Assembly (NCBI GenBank): GCA_937944055.1
Contig: CALDZJ010000005.1
Location: 1 to 64,000 of the forward strand
DNA length: 64,000 nt
Origin: an uncultured Verrucomicrobiales bacterium
Lineage (GTDB): Bacteria; Verrucomicrobiota; Verrucomicrobiia; Verrucomicrobiales; Akkermansiaceae
Direction of reading: 5' to 3'
In this document: positions 43,380-52,003 of the stretch, in pieces
Layout of the letters: every line of letters starts with the position of its first letter
How positions within the stretch are numbered: position 1 is the stretch's first letter
Made by a program: the position numbers and the translations under genes
Notes under the pieces: model-generated
The model's input: only the letters and a program-made list of their open reading frames with translations
The model's database searches: none
Told to the model about the DNA's origin: nothing

Positions 43380-46300
43380 ATGCCAGAAGAACAACAGCAG
43401 CTAGAGGGCGGTGCCTATGAGGTGATCCGCGCGCGTCTTGAAAAGGGCGGGAGTGAGCTTCAAGCTCGGCTCACCGCGCTCAATGATGCCCGGCAAGAGG
43501 TCTTCGGCGCAGTTGAGACTGAGCTCATCTCGACTGAGCGCATCTCGACCGAGCATAATTGTGTTCCTCGTGATCTCGTCGCGGTGGGGGAAAACCGCTT
43601 TCTTTTTGGCTACAATATCCAATTCGGTCTGAAAGCGACTACCGGAGTGGAGGATGTTTTTGCTGCGTATGATTACGATCCAGAAAGACATTCCTTCCGT
43701 CTTGCCGATCTTTCAGAGGTTTTTGCTGACTCGGGATTTGTCGATGATTTTAGATATCTTTTCAAATACTACCGTGAGGCGGTTTTTGTGAAATTCATGG
43801 TGATCGGGCCGCATCTTTTTATGGCGATGCGGATTGGCAAAGCGATCACGGATCTGAAGGCCTTTAAATGGCTCATTAAGGGTGATGGGACCTTGGAGTA
43901 TCTTGGGAATCGTTTTGACCATGAGTATCAATTTCCAGCGCAGCAGGAGTTCGAGTGGCAGCGTGCTCATCGTGATATGCAGCGCTCAGGAGAGCATCCA
44001 CATGTTTCGATTGAGGATCGTGTGTTTGTCGAGACGGTGGGCGGAGACCTCACAATTAAGGTCGAGGATAATACGGCCTCTGGTGCGGGGATTTACCAAG
44101 AAGCGGTGAGTGAACTTGATCAGACTCTCGATGATGCGGAGATTTTTTACGCCACGGTAGGTCCGTTGATCTTACTCCGGATTCTCCCTTATCGCGAGGA
44201 GCTGCATCGCTATCTCGTCTTTAATGAGAAGACGCAAACAGTGCATCGGATTGATGCGATCGGTCATTCTTGCGTGCTACTTCCGGACGATCAGGGGCTG
44301 ATTTTTTCCAATGGTTACCTCTTGTTGACGGGGGAGTCTAAAGTCTTTGAGACCGATCTCACAGACATGCGCTTTGAGCGCCGAGTGCTGAGCGCAAATG
44401 GGGAAGACACTCTCTTCGTCTTCTACAATCGCCTCAGCGGTGACTATGTCCTCCTTTCTTATAATATGATCAGCCAGTCGGTGGAAACGCCGGTGATTTG
44501 TAGCGGGTATTCGCTCTTTCCGGATGGGCGGATGATCGTGTTCCGGAGCGAGAGTGAGGCCTCGAAGCATCATGCTTTACAAATCTGGCAGACTTCCTAC
44601 TTGAGCGATGAGGTGGCTTCAAGTCAGGCCTCGAGCAGTGATTCACTCCTGTTTAAAATTGGCAATGCGGAACTCGTCCGAGGAATGGCTGAGTGTCGTG
44701 AAGTGCTCACCTTGCTTCGGAAAGATGATACGTATGGCGATCTCTATCTCGATTTAAGTAAAAAAACGGGAGATATCAGCGATTCCTATTTTTGGCTAGC
44801 GCAGGAGGAAGTTGGCGATCTTGCCTCTCCGCTCCAAGATATCCGAGGAGCTGCGACGTCGGCGATTGATGAGTTCGAAAAAGTGCAAGGCTTGCGCCGC
44901 TCGACTGGGGAGCGGACCCAAGCAGTCCGCGACACGGCGGAAGAACTTTTACGGGCAATCCGGCATTCGCCGGCGGATGATATCTTTGGCTTTGTGCACC
45001 ATTTAGCGGAGCTACGGAGGAGCCGCGGAGAGGTCATCGGCTTACGTGATCTGCGCTACGTGGATACGCTTTTGGTGGAGACTCTTGAGGAGGATATTGT
45101 GGAGGCCACGGAGAGGACCGCCAAGCAGACGGTGGCCTTTTTGCTAAAGCCGGAGTCCCTCGTGCCTTATCAAACCGCGGTCGAAGAGCAGGAAACCCGC
45201 GTGCCGCAGCTCGCTAAGGTGGTGGAGGCTGATCAAGTCGCTGAGGCCCTAGATGCTGCTGGGGCGGAGCTAGAGATGCTCATCGAAATTGTCGGGAACC
45301 TGAAGATCGAGGATGCCACGCAGACGACGGCGATCATAGATCGTATTTCTGCGATTTACGCGACCTTGAATGGGGTCCGAGCGGGGCTGAAGAATAAGCG
45401 GCTCGATCTCGCGAAAGGCGAGGGGCTTGCCCAATTTGGGGCGCAAATGAAGCTGCTGAGTCAGGCGGTGGTCAATTATTTAGACCTCTGTGACAGCCCG
45501 AAAAAGTGCGAGGAATATCTCACAAAAGTCATGGTCCAGCTGGAGGAGCTGGAAGGGAATTTTGCGGAATTTGATGACTACGTGGAGGAGCTCTCTGGGA
45601 AACGAGAAGAGATTTACGAGGCTTTTGAAAGCCGTAAGCAAGCCCTCCTCGAAAAGAAAAATCGCCGGACAAATCAGCTCGTGAAGTCTGCGGAGCGGAT
45701 TCTCTCGGGCATCAAGAACCGCTTGGAAGGCTTTGCGGAAATTAATGAGATTAACGGCTACTTCGCGAGCGATCTCATGATCGAGAAGGTGCGCGATATC
45801 ATCGAGGAGCTCACGGAGCTGGGGGATGCCGTGAAGGGGGATGATTTACAGACTCGGCTGAAAACGACCCGTGATGACGCGGTGCGCTCATTGAAGGATC
45901 GGAAGGAGCTCTTCGTAGATGGACAAGCGATTATTAAATTTGGGAAGCATCGTTTTTCAGTCAATGAGCAGGAGTTAGAGCTGAGTATTGTGCCGAAGGA
46001 TGGCGAGATGTGCTTCCATCTGAGCGGGACGAATTTCTTCGAGCCCGTGCTGGATGGGGATTTTCTGGCCACTGAATCGGTTTGGGAGCAGGAGGTGATT
46101 TCTGAGACGGATGAGGTCTATCGTGCGGAGTGGTTAGCTTATCAATTTCTCCTCCATGGGGGAGAGCAAAGCTTAGAGCAGTTCATGCAGCCTCGCTATC
46201 AGGAAGGCTATCTCAAGGGGGTGCATGATCTAGATGCCGCGCAGCTGATCGAGGTCCTCTCGCCGATGCGGGCAGGTGCCGGATTACTTCGCTTTAGCTC

Positions 46301-48359
46301 TAAGATCCGTGCCAAGGCTCTTTTAAAATGGGCCGGCTTAGCTGAGGAACTACGCTCGGATCTTTCGATCCGTCTTCGCGCTCACGGTGAGAAGTTACGG
46401 GCCTTCGGGGCGAGCGAGTTTGCGCAGATTCAGCGAGGCACTTTTCTGGAGGAGCTGAGCCGCCACTTTAGCGAGGATGAGGCGCAATACCTTTTCGATG
46501 AGATTTCAAATGGCCCGGATTTCGTGGTTTCGAAAGCGGCAGTGGCTCTCACTGATCGCTTGAAATCGGAATTACTTTCTAAGCGAGCCGCTAAGGTCTT
46601 TGAGGCGGCCTTGGCCGAGTTCCAGGACTCTTTGGAAGGGCGCTTTGCGGTGGCGCTTGATTGGTTGGGTTCCCTGACCGACCGGGATGAAAGCTACGAG
46701 GCCGCTTACTGGATTGCGAAGGGGGGATATGAGGAACGCTGGGTCAAAGAGGCGGATCTTTCCGCACGCGTGGAGGGATTGAAGGGAGGTCACGCTCGCA
46801 TTCAGAAAGGCCAGATGGAGCTAGATTACCATGAATTTATGGATCGGCTCGGAGCCTTTGCTCGGAATGAGGTGCCCACTTTTAGCGCTTATTTGGAATC
46901 AAAACAGAACTTGGTCGATGAGAAGCGCAAGGCAATGCGTTTGGATGAGTTCAAACCTCGTGTGATGTCTGCCTTCGTACGAAATCGCCTCATTAATGAG
47001 GTCTACCTTCCGATGGTGGGTGATAATTTAGCGAAGCAAATGGGAACCGCCGGTGATGAGACTCGGACGGATCGGATGGGCCTTCTCCTGCTCATTTCCC
47101 CGCCGGGCTATGGAAAGACGACCCTGATGGAATACATCGGGAATCGCCTCGGTCTGACTTTCATGAAGATTAATGGGCCGGCACTGGGCCATCATGTGAC
47201 GTCCTTAGATCCAGAAGACGCGCCAAATGCCTCCGCGAAGGAAGAAATCGAGAAACTCAATCTTGCCTTAGAAATGGGCGATAATGTCATGATTTATCTC
47301 GATGATATTCAGCACACCCACTCCGAGTTTCTTCAAAAATTCATTAGTCTTTGCGACGGGCAACGTAAGATTGAAGGTGTCTATAACGGGAAGGCCAAGA
47401 CCTATGATCTGCGCGGGAAAAAGATCGCGGTCGTAATGGCTGGGAATCCCTACACCGAAACGGGCGGGAAATTCCAGATTCCCGACATGCTCGCAAACCG
47501 TGCTGACACCTATAACTTAGGAGACATCTTGGGTGATCACGAGGAAGCCTTTAAGGTGAGCTTTGTCGAGAACTGCCTCACCTCGAACCGGGTCCTCAGC
47601 CAGCTTGCGAGTAAGAGCCAGAAGGATGTCTATGCGGCTCTTGCCGTCGCTGAGACTGGCAGCACAGAAGGGGTTGATTTTGAGGGGAATTACACCCCGG
47701 CTGAGATTGAGGAATTTGCACAAACGCTCAAACGCCTCCTCCGAGTGCGTGATAGCATCATGCGCGTGAATATGGAATACATTCGCAGTGCGGCGCAGGA
47801 GGATGCCTATCGCTTAGAGCCTGCCTTTAAACTGCAAGGATCCTATCGTAACATGAACCGCATCGCCGAGAAGGTCCTTCCCCTCATGACGATGGAGGAG
47901 GTCGAAGGGCTCATTTTTGATCACTATGAAAATGAATCTCAAACTCTCACCACTGGAGCGGAGGCTAATCTTTTAAAATTCAAGGAAATGGAAGGCGTGC
48001 TTTCCGAGGGGGAGAAGACTCGCTGGGCTCAAATTAAGAAAGACTTCGGGAAGCAAAAACTCCTCGGTGGAGCGGGTGAGAATGATCCTGTGGCCCGGGT
48101 GGTGGCTCAGATGACTCAGTTTAACGATGGCCTAGAAGCCATCAGTCAAGGATTGGCTAGGCCGCCCGCGCTTGCGGAGGGCTCGATCGCTCAGCTGCAG
48201 GCCATCATCGAGGGGCTCCGTGCTGTCCCGGTGCAAGTTGATATCAACGTGGTCCCCGTGCAGGACGAAGGCGATAGCATTGAGAGCATTTCTAAAAAGG
48301 CAAAGTCTCCCCCAATTGATATCAAACCAGAGCTGCGCCAGGGGGCGGACCTCGAGTGA
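43380..48359 (+). CDS. Giant AAA+ ATPase of the family labelled DNA repair ATPase
   Basis: A 1659-residue soluble protein. Residues about 60-460 are beta-rich with repeated short strands, perhaps propeller-like. Residues about 500-830 are helical with coiled-coil stretches, and a region up to 1150 is mixed. The AAA+ core has Walker A PPGYGKTT near 1240, Walker B VMIYLDDIQH near 1302, and a sensor-like VVMAGNPYTETGG near 1350. The TAGANxx-type order and length match proteins labelled DNA repair ATPase in databases, a name without firm experimental basis. It follows the flotillin gene by 97 bases and is met tail to tail by the winged-helix gene. The function is unknown; membrane-associated remodelling is inferred. 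Confidence 0.8.
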   Translation: MPEEQQQLEGGAYEVIRARLEKGGSELQARLTALNDARQEVFGAVETELISTERISTEHNCVPRDLVAVGENRFLFGYNIQFGLKATTGVEDVFAAYDYDPERHSFRLADLSEVFADSGFVDDFRYLFKYYREAVFVKFMVIGPHLFMAMRIGKAITDLKAFKWLIKGDGTLEYLGNRFDHEYQFPAQQEFEWQRAHRDMQRSGEHPHVSIEDRVFVETVGGDLTIKVEDNTASGAGIYQEAVSELDQTLDDAEIFYATVGPLILLRILPYREELHRYLVFNEKTQTVHRIDAIGHSCVLLPDDQGLIFSNGYLLLTGESKVFETDLTDMRFERRVLSANGEDTLFVFYNRLSGDYVLLSYNMISQSVETPVICSGYSLFPDGRMIVFRSESEASKHHALQIWQTSYLSDEVASSQASSSDSLLFKIGNAELVRGMAECREVLTLLRKDDTYGDLYLDLSKKTGDISDSYFWLAQEEVGDLASPLQDIRGAATSAIDEFEKVQGLRRSTGERTQAVRDTAEELLRAIRHSPADDIFGFVHHLAELRRSRGEVIGLRDLRYVDTLLVETLEEDIVEATERTAKQTVAFLLKPESLVPYQTAVEEQETRVPQLAKVVEADQVAEALDAAGAELEMLIEIVGNLKIEDATQTTAIIDRISAIYATLNGVRAGLKNKRLDLAKGEGLAQFGAQMKLLSQAVVNYLDLCDSPKKCEEYLTKVMVQLEELEGNFAEFDDYVEELSGKREEIYEAFESRKQALLEKKNRRTNQLVKSAERILSGIKNRLEGFAEINEINGYFASDLMIEKVRDIIEELTELGDAVKGDDLQTRLKTTRDDAVRSLKDRKELFVDGQAIIKFGKHRFSVNEQELELSIVPKDGEMCFHLSGTNFFEPVLDGDFLATESVWEQEVISETDEVYRAEWLAYQFLLHGGEQSLEQFMQPRYQEGYLKGVHDLDAAQLIEVLSPMRAGAGLLRFSSKIRAKALLKWAGLAEELRSDLSIRLRAHGEKLRAFGASEFAQIQRGTFLEELSRHFSEDEAQYLFDEISNGPDFVVSKAAVALTDRLKSELLSKRAAKVFEAALAEFQDSLEGRFAVALDWLGSLTDRDESYEAAYWIAKGGYEERWVKEADLSARVEGLKGGHARIQKGQMELDYHEFMDRLGAFARNEVPTFSAYLESKQNLVDEKRKAMRLDEFKPRVMSAFVRNRLINEVYLPMVGDNLAKQMGTAGDETRTDRMGLLLLISPPGYGKTTLMEYIGNRLGLTFMKINGPALGHHVTSLDPEDAPNASAKEEIEKLNLALEMGDNVMIYLDDIQHTHSEFLQKFISLCDGQRKIEGVYNGKAKTYDLRGKKIAVVMAGNPYTETGGKFQIPDMLANRADTYNLGDILGDHEEAFKVSFVENCLTSNRVLSQLASKSQKDVYAALAVAETGSTEGVDFEGNYTPAEIEEFAQTLKRLLRVRDSIMRVNMEYIRSAAQEDAYRLEPAFKLQGSYRNMNRIAEKVLPLMTMEEVEGLIFDHYENESQTLTTGAEANLLKFKEMEGVLSEGEKTRWAQIKKDFGKQKLLGGAGENDPVARVVAQMTQFNDGLEAISQGLARPPALAEGSIAQLQAIIEGLRAVPVQVDINVVPVQDEGDSIESISKKAKSPPIDIKPELRQGADLE

Positions 48360-48373
48360 GTTTTTTTAAAAAC

Positions 48374-49363
48374 CTAGTTCCCCGTGAGGAAGGGTTTCAC
48401 TTTGCCCAGTTCAAGTGAGCCACCGAGCCAAGCGAGAAGTTGATTCATCTCCGGGTGATCGTTTCGTAGGGCTTGGAGGGAGTCCCAGCCACAATGGGTG
48501 CGGCCCCGAGAGGAGGAGATTTTCTCAATTTTGAGCCGTCCCATGAGAGCCTCGGTTTCTCGATCCATGGCATTTTGAATCTGCGCAGGATGGGGGAGGT
48601 CATCCAGATCGGCAGGAGAGAGGCCAAAGCTTGTGACTCCGATGCCTAGCTCAGCCGCGAGACTCCGGACTTGGTCACCGAGCGACTCATCCTGAATCGA
48701 CCCAGCGAGGAAGAGCTCACCGGAGTTCGCCCAAGGGGAGGCACTCAAGGTCTGAAAGAGATCTTCTCGGAAGCTATCGTGATTTGTTTCCACCCTCATG
48801 CGGACAGATTCTAGGCGATAGGGTGGGAGGCCCAGAGTTTGTTTGAGCGCAAGGTGTGCGGAATCAAGCTCCAAGCCATCATCATCAAACTGCCCATGTT
48901 CCCAGTCGACGAGAACCATTTCAGGGAACTTCCACAGGTTACCCAATGGGGCGCCGGATGAGAGGGATTCACGGAACTCAAAGGTGAATTTATTGCAGGT
49001 TTCCGCGTATTTTTGCACGATTGCGCGGAATTTCCCGAGCCGCAGCATCGCTTGGTCGATCGAGTTGTTATCTCCGAGTTCATCGAGCCGGCCTTGCTGC
49101 ATGGCTACTAGCTCCTGCGCGCCAGAGAGAGCGGGCATCGCAGCTCCTCGCTTATAATATCCCTGCCCCTTTTCCACCTTCGCGATGGGTGAGCTGGGGT
49201 CACAAGACATGACTGAGAAGTGATAGCGGAGAGAGGCGTCTGAGTAAGCTCCATCCATATTGAGTCTGAGTAGGCGGATCAGTTCAGTTCCCTTGATGGC
49301 TTCCTTGGGATTGGCAGGCAGGATCTCGGAAAGGAGGTCTGTTAATTGTGTTCGGAGACTCAT
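48374..49363 (-). CDS. Winged-helix protein with COG2958/HrgA-like nuclease-fold domain
   Basis: A 329-residue protein. Residues about 1-75 look like a winged helix (GTELIRLLRLNMDGAYSDASLRYHFSVM, then KVEKGQGYYKR wing). Residues about 150-250 resemble the COG2958/HrgA family, whose pattern is a strand, FELK, then REAFFQAVSNSSWANEGYL and a final FGIGV: here VRMRVETNHDSFREDLFQTLSASPWANSGELFLAG and LAAELGIGVTSFG. Where that family has a D...E-x-K nuclease signature, the Glu-x-Lys is replaced (MRVE), so it may be inactive. It ends 14 bases from the giant ATPase stop codon. A regulatory or defensive link with that operon is inference only. Confidence 0.5.
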   Translation of the reverse strand: MSLRTQLTDLLSEILPANPKEAIKGTELIRLLRLNMDGAYSDASLRYHFSVMSCDPSSPIAKVEKGQGYYKRGAAMPALSGAQELVAMQQGRLDELGDNNSIDQAMLRLGKFRAIVQKYAETCNKFTFEFRESLSSGAPLGNLWKFPEMVLVDWEHGQFDDDGLELDSAHLALKQTLGLPPYRLESVRMRVETNHDSFREDLFQTLSASPWANSGELFLAGSIQDESLGDQVRSLAAELGIGVTSFGLSPADLDDLPHPAQIQNAMDRETEALMGRLKIEKISSSRGRTHCGWDSLQALRNDHPEMNQLLAWLGGSLELGKVKPFLTGN

Positions 49364-49555
49364 AGAGAAAGTTTAATGCGATGAAAGAGGCGAGGACTGA
49401 TGCAAGGCGATGAGCCCCACTTTGGGCAAGCCCCAAGTCACGAGAATGTTAAAAAAAATCTCATTCTATGACTTATAGGTGAATTTAGGGCACTTTTCAG
49501 CCGAATGGATCAATTCCTCTTGCCGTCTTAATTCATGAACTGTTACCAACGCGCC

Positions 49556-50242
49556 ATGAAAGCTCTTGCGACTCTCGTCATCTCTCTCACTCTCTCCCTT
49601 TTCTCAAGTGCTCAAACGGCGGAGGAGATTATGAGTTCCGTTCGTCAGGTCGCGGTGCTTCAAGGAGACCAAGACCTTAACGGAGTGATTCGCAAAGGGG
49701 CTCAAAAAACCCCACTGACCTTGTTCCTGCGAGGGAAAGATATTCAATTCGCCCTCAATGGAGGAGCCGAGCGCTTCCACCTGCGTCTCAATGAAGATAG
49801 CCAGCAGTTACGGGAGCTCGTCGGCGGGAGATCAAACCCATTTCCGCCAGCCAAAATTTCTGCCCCGATCGCTAACACGGACGTCAGCTATGAAGACCTA
49901 GCCCTCACCTTTCTCTACTGGCCCAATCCCCGCATCATCCAAGAAGAGAAAATTGAAGGGCAGCTGTGTTGGCGTCTCCACGTAGAGAATCCTCAGGCAT
50001 CCGGCCGCTACCGTCAGGTGAGTGTCTGGGTCTCTAAAAAGCAACGCGCCCTCATGCGAGTCGTAGGATACGGACCTCGTCCAGACTCAGTCGCGATCAA
50101 GCAATTTGAAATCACCAAGGTCATGAAGGCCAATGGGGTTTACACCGTGAAGACGATGAAGGTCAGCAGCTTCGGGAAGGATCGCCGCGTGAACGGCATC
50201 ACCTACCTCGAATTTAAGAAGCCCAAGCGCAAGGCGCGTTAG
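49556..50242 (+). CDS. LolA-like outer-membrane lipoprotein-sorting family protein
   Basis: A 228-residue exported protein from the ATG at 49556 (MKALATLVISLTLSLFSSAQ signal peptide; an earlier ATG at 49535 is in frame). The mature part is a beta-sheet wrap of the LolA/LppX type seen in proteins annotated outer membrane lipoprotein-sorting protein: DVSYEDLALTFLYWPNPRIIQEEKIEGQLCWRLHVENP, then QVSVWVSKKQRALMRVVGYG and VYTVKTMKVSSFGKD. It probably carries a lipid in the periplasm. The stop codon is part of the first unit of a 21-bp tandem repeat array. Confidence 0.7.
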   Translation: MKALATLVISLTLSLFSSAQTAEEIMSSVRQVAVLQGDQDLNGVIRKGAQKTPLTLFLRGKDIQFALNGGAERFHLRLNEDSQQLRELVGGRSNPFPPAKISAPIANTDVSYEDLALTFLYWPNPRIIQEEKIEGQLCWRLHVENPQASGRYRQVSVWVSKKQRALMRVVGYGPRPDSVAIKQFEITKVMKANGVYTVKTMKVSSFGKDRRVNGITYLEFKKPKRKAR

Positions 50243-50380
50243 AGGCCACGCAAGGCGCGTTAGAGGCCACGCAAGGCGCGTTAGAGGCCACGCAAGGCGC
50301 GTTAGAGGCCACGCAAGGCGCGTTAGAAACCACGCAAGGCGCGTTAGAAACCACGCAAGGCGCGTTAGAAGCCGCGCAAG
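50228..50380. repeat. 21-bp tandem repeats between two convergent stop codons
   Basis: Seven copies of a 21-base unit, each containing caaggcgcgttaga, at exact 21-base steps (core starts 50230, 50251, 50272, 50293, 50314, 50335, 50356), and a degenerate eighth. The first copy contains the TAG stop of the LolA-like gene; the last holds the TAA stop of the convergent lipoprotein gene. Since 21 is a multiple of three, every copy keeps a stop codon in both gene frames. The first five or so copies have gaggcc and later ones gaaacc. Confidence 0.95.
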
Positions 50381-50595
50381 ATGCTCTGAATATTCCGCAC
50401 GATTCCTACGGTGGAAGCCGTGTTCTGGATCGAGCGGGTCACATTACCGTTGCCGATTCTGCTTCCGCTGTTGGCTCCGTTCGCTCCACCTTGTGGGCCT
50501 GGAGCAGGAGTCGCTGAGTTCGAGGCACAGCTGGAAAGGGCGGTGAAGGAAAGGGCGAGAGTTAAAAGGAAAGCGGGAGAGGAGAAATTTTTCAT
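50365..50595 (-). CDS. Small lipoprotein of unknown function
   Basis: A 76-residue protein with a lipoprotein signal ending in ALSSC (about residue 23), then a short Gly/Asn/Ala-rich linker (TPAPGPQGGANGANSGS) and a C-terminal helix-like NVTRSIQNTASTVGIVRNIQSIL. No family is recognised. The ATG at 50595 begins the signal peptide (MKNFSSPAFLLTLALSFTAL). Its stop codon TAA lies within the last unit of the tandem repeat array. It may be anchored in either membrane. Confidence 0.55.
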   Translation of the reverse strand: MKNFSSPAFLLTLALSFTALSSCASNSATPAPGPQGGANGANSGSRIGNGNVTRSIQNTASTVGIVRNIQSILRGF

Positions 50596-50665
50596 GAACT
50601 TGGGGGGAGGTCGTTTTTGATTCCAAAAATTTGATTTTGAAGTGGGGAGTCTGTCACCGCCCGGG

Positions 50666-51883
50666 CTAGGCGTCCAGATCAAAGGCGGTGTGCACCACGC
50701 GCGCGGCTTCCTCGATCTGCTCTTCTTCCACCGTGACAGAAATTTTAATTTCGGAGGTCGAAATCATTCCGATATTAACTCCAGCCTTGCCGAGGGCATC
50801 GAACATTTTGGCGGCGACTCCGGAATGGCTACGCATCCCGATTCCCACGCAAGAGAGCTTCGCGATGCCGGCCTCGGTCTCAATGCTGGCATCGCCACCG
50901 AGGTCAGCAAGCACTGGCTTCAGCGCACTTTGAGCGCGGCCCAGATCACTGGTATGCATCGTGAAAGAATGGCGGGCGAGGCGATCGCTCGCGATGTTTG
51001 AGACGATCATGTCAATATTAACCTCAGCATCAGCGAGCGCGCCGAGGATGCGCCCAGACATGCCGGGGTGATCTGGGATTCCGGTGATGGTGACTCGGGC
51101 TTGGGAGCGCTCGATCGAGACTCCGCGGATGACGACTGATTCCATAGCTTCGTGTTCTTCGGTGACGATGGTCCCCGGGTTGTTGTTGAGTGATGATTTA
51201 ACTTCGAATTTTACGCCATATTTTTTGGCAAACTCGACTGAGCGGGACTGCATGACCTTCGTCCCCACCGAGGCGAGTTCTAGAAGTTCATCGTAAGAAA
51301 TTTCTGGGAGTTTACGGGCTTTTTTGACCACTCGTGGATCAGCGGTATAGACCCCATCGACATCTGTGAGGATCTGGCAGAGGTCTGCCTCCACCGAGGA
51401 GGCCACCGCGATGGCCGAGAGATCAGAGCCCCCACGGCCGAGCGTGTGGATCATCCCTTCTTCGGTGATTCCTTGGAAACCTGCGACGATTACGGTGCGA
51501 TCTTCAGCGAGGTAGCGCTTGAGGAGGCTGGGATCAATTTTCTCGATCCGTCCACGGGTGTGCGAACCACTTGTGGTGATGCCGGCCTGCCTTCCAGTCG
51601 CCGAAACGGCCTCGATCCCTAGTTCATTCAGCGCGATCGAGAGGAGCGCGATTGATTGTTGCTCGCCGGATGAGAGAAGGACATCCATTTCGCGCTCCGT
51701 GGGCTCATCAGAAAGCTCTGCGGCGAGGGCAATGAGCCGATCAGTCACTCCGCCCATCGCAGAAATGACGGCGATGACCTGATTCCCCTGATCGCGTTCT
51801 TTTTTAATCCGCTTGGCAACGTTCCGAATGCGATCAATCGAGCCGACCGAGGTGCCGCCGTATTTTTGGACGATGAGAGCCAT
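50666..51883 (-). CDS. lysC: Aspartate kinase
   Basis: A 405-residue enzyme that phosphorylates aspartate at the head of the lysine, threonine and methionine pathways. The amino-acid-kinase start is MALIVQKYGGTSVGS, with GRGGSDLSA in the middle and the sugar- and phosphate-contact loop VDGVYTADPR. The last ~150 residues contain two ACT domains (VTITGIPDHPGMSGRILGALADAEVNIDMI, and LSCVGIGMRSHSGVAAKMFDALGKAGVNIGMIS), so allosteric inhibition by lysine and/or threonine is expected. The ATG at 51883 is the family start. No other pathway gene is adjacent except hom 0.9 kb away on the same strand. Confidence 0.96.
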   Translation of the reverse strand: MALIVQKYGGTSVGSIDRIRNVAKRIKKERDQGNQVIAVISAMGGVTDRLIALAAELSDEPTEREMDVLLSSGEQQSIALLSIALNELGIEAVSATGRQAGITTSGSHTRGRIEKIDPSLLKRYLAEDRTVIVAGFQGITEEGMIHTLGRGGSDLSAIAVASSVEADLCQILTDVDGVYTADPRVVKKARKLPEISYDELLELASVGTKVMQSRSVEFAKKYGVKFEVKSSLNNNPGTIVTEEHEAMESVVIRGVSIERSQARVTITGIPDHPGMSGRILGALADAEVNIDMIVSNIASDRLARHSFTMHTSDLGRAQSALKPVLADLGGDASIETEAGIAKLSCVGIGMRSHSGVAAKMFDALGKAGVNIGMISTSEIKISVTVEEEQIEEAARVVHTAFDLDA

Positions 51884-51940
51884 GAATGAGCTGTCTTTAG
51901 AGGGCTGGGCTGCTTTAGGCAAGCTTGAGCCATTTGAGAA

Positions 51941-51977
51941 AAAAAATCCTCCACCTTTTCGGAGAAAGGCGGAGGAT
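51941..51977 (-). terminator. Terminator of the PEP-CTERM gene
   Basis: On the minus strand ATCCTCCGCCTTT pairs with AAAGGTGGAGGAT, one G-T pair, around a short loop, followed by eight T. It lies 27 bases past the PEP-CTERM stop codon and before lysC. Confidence 0.85.
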
Positions 51978-52003
51978 CATAGGGAGAGAGAAAATGAGGC
52001 CTC

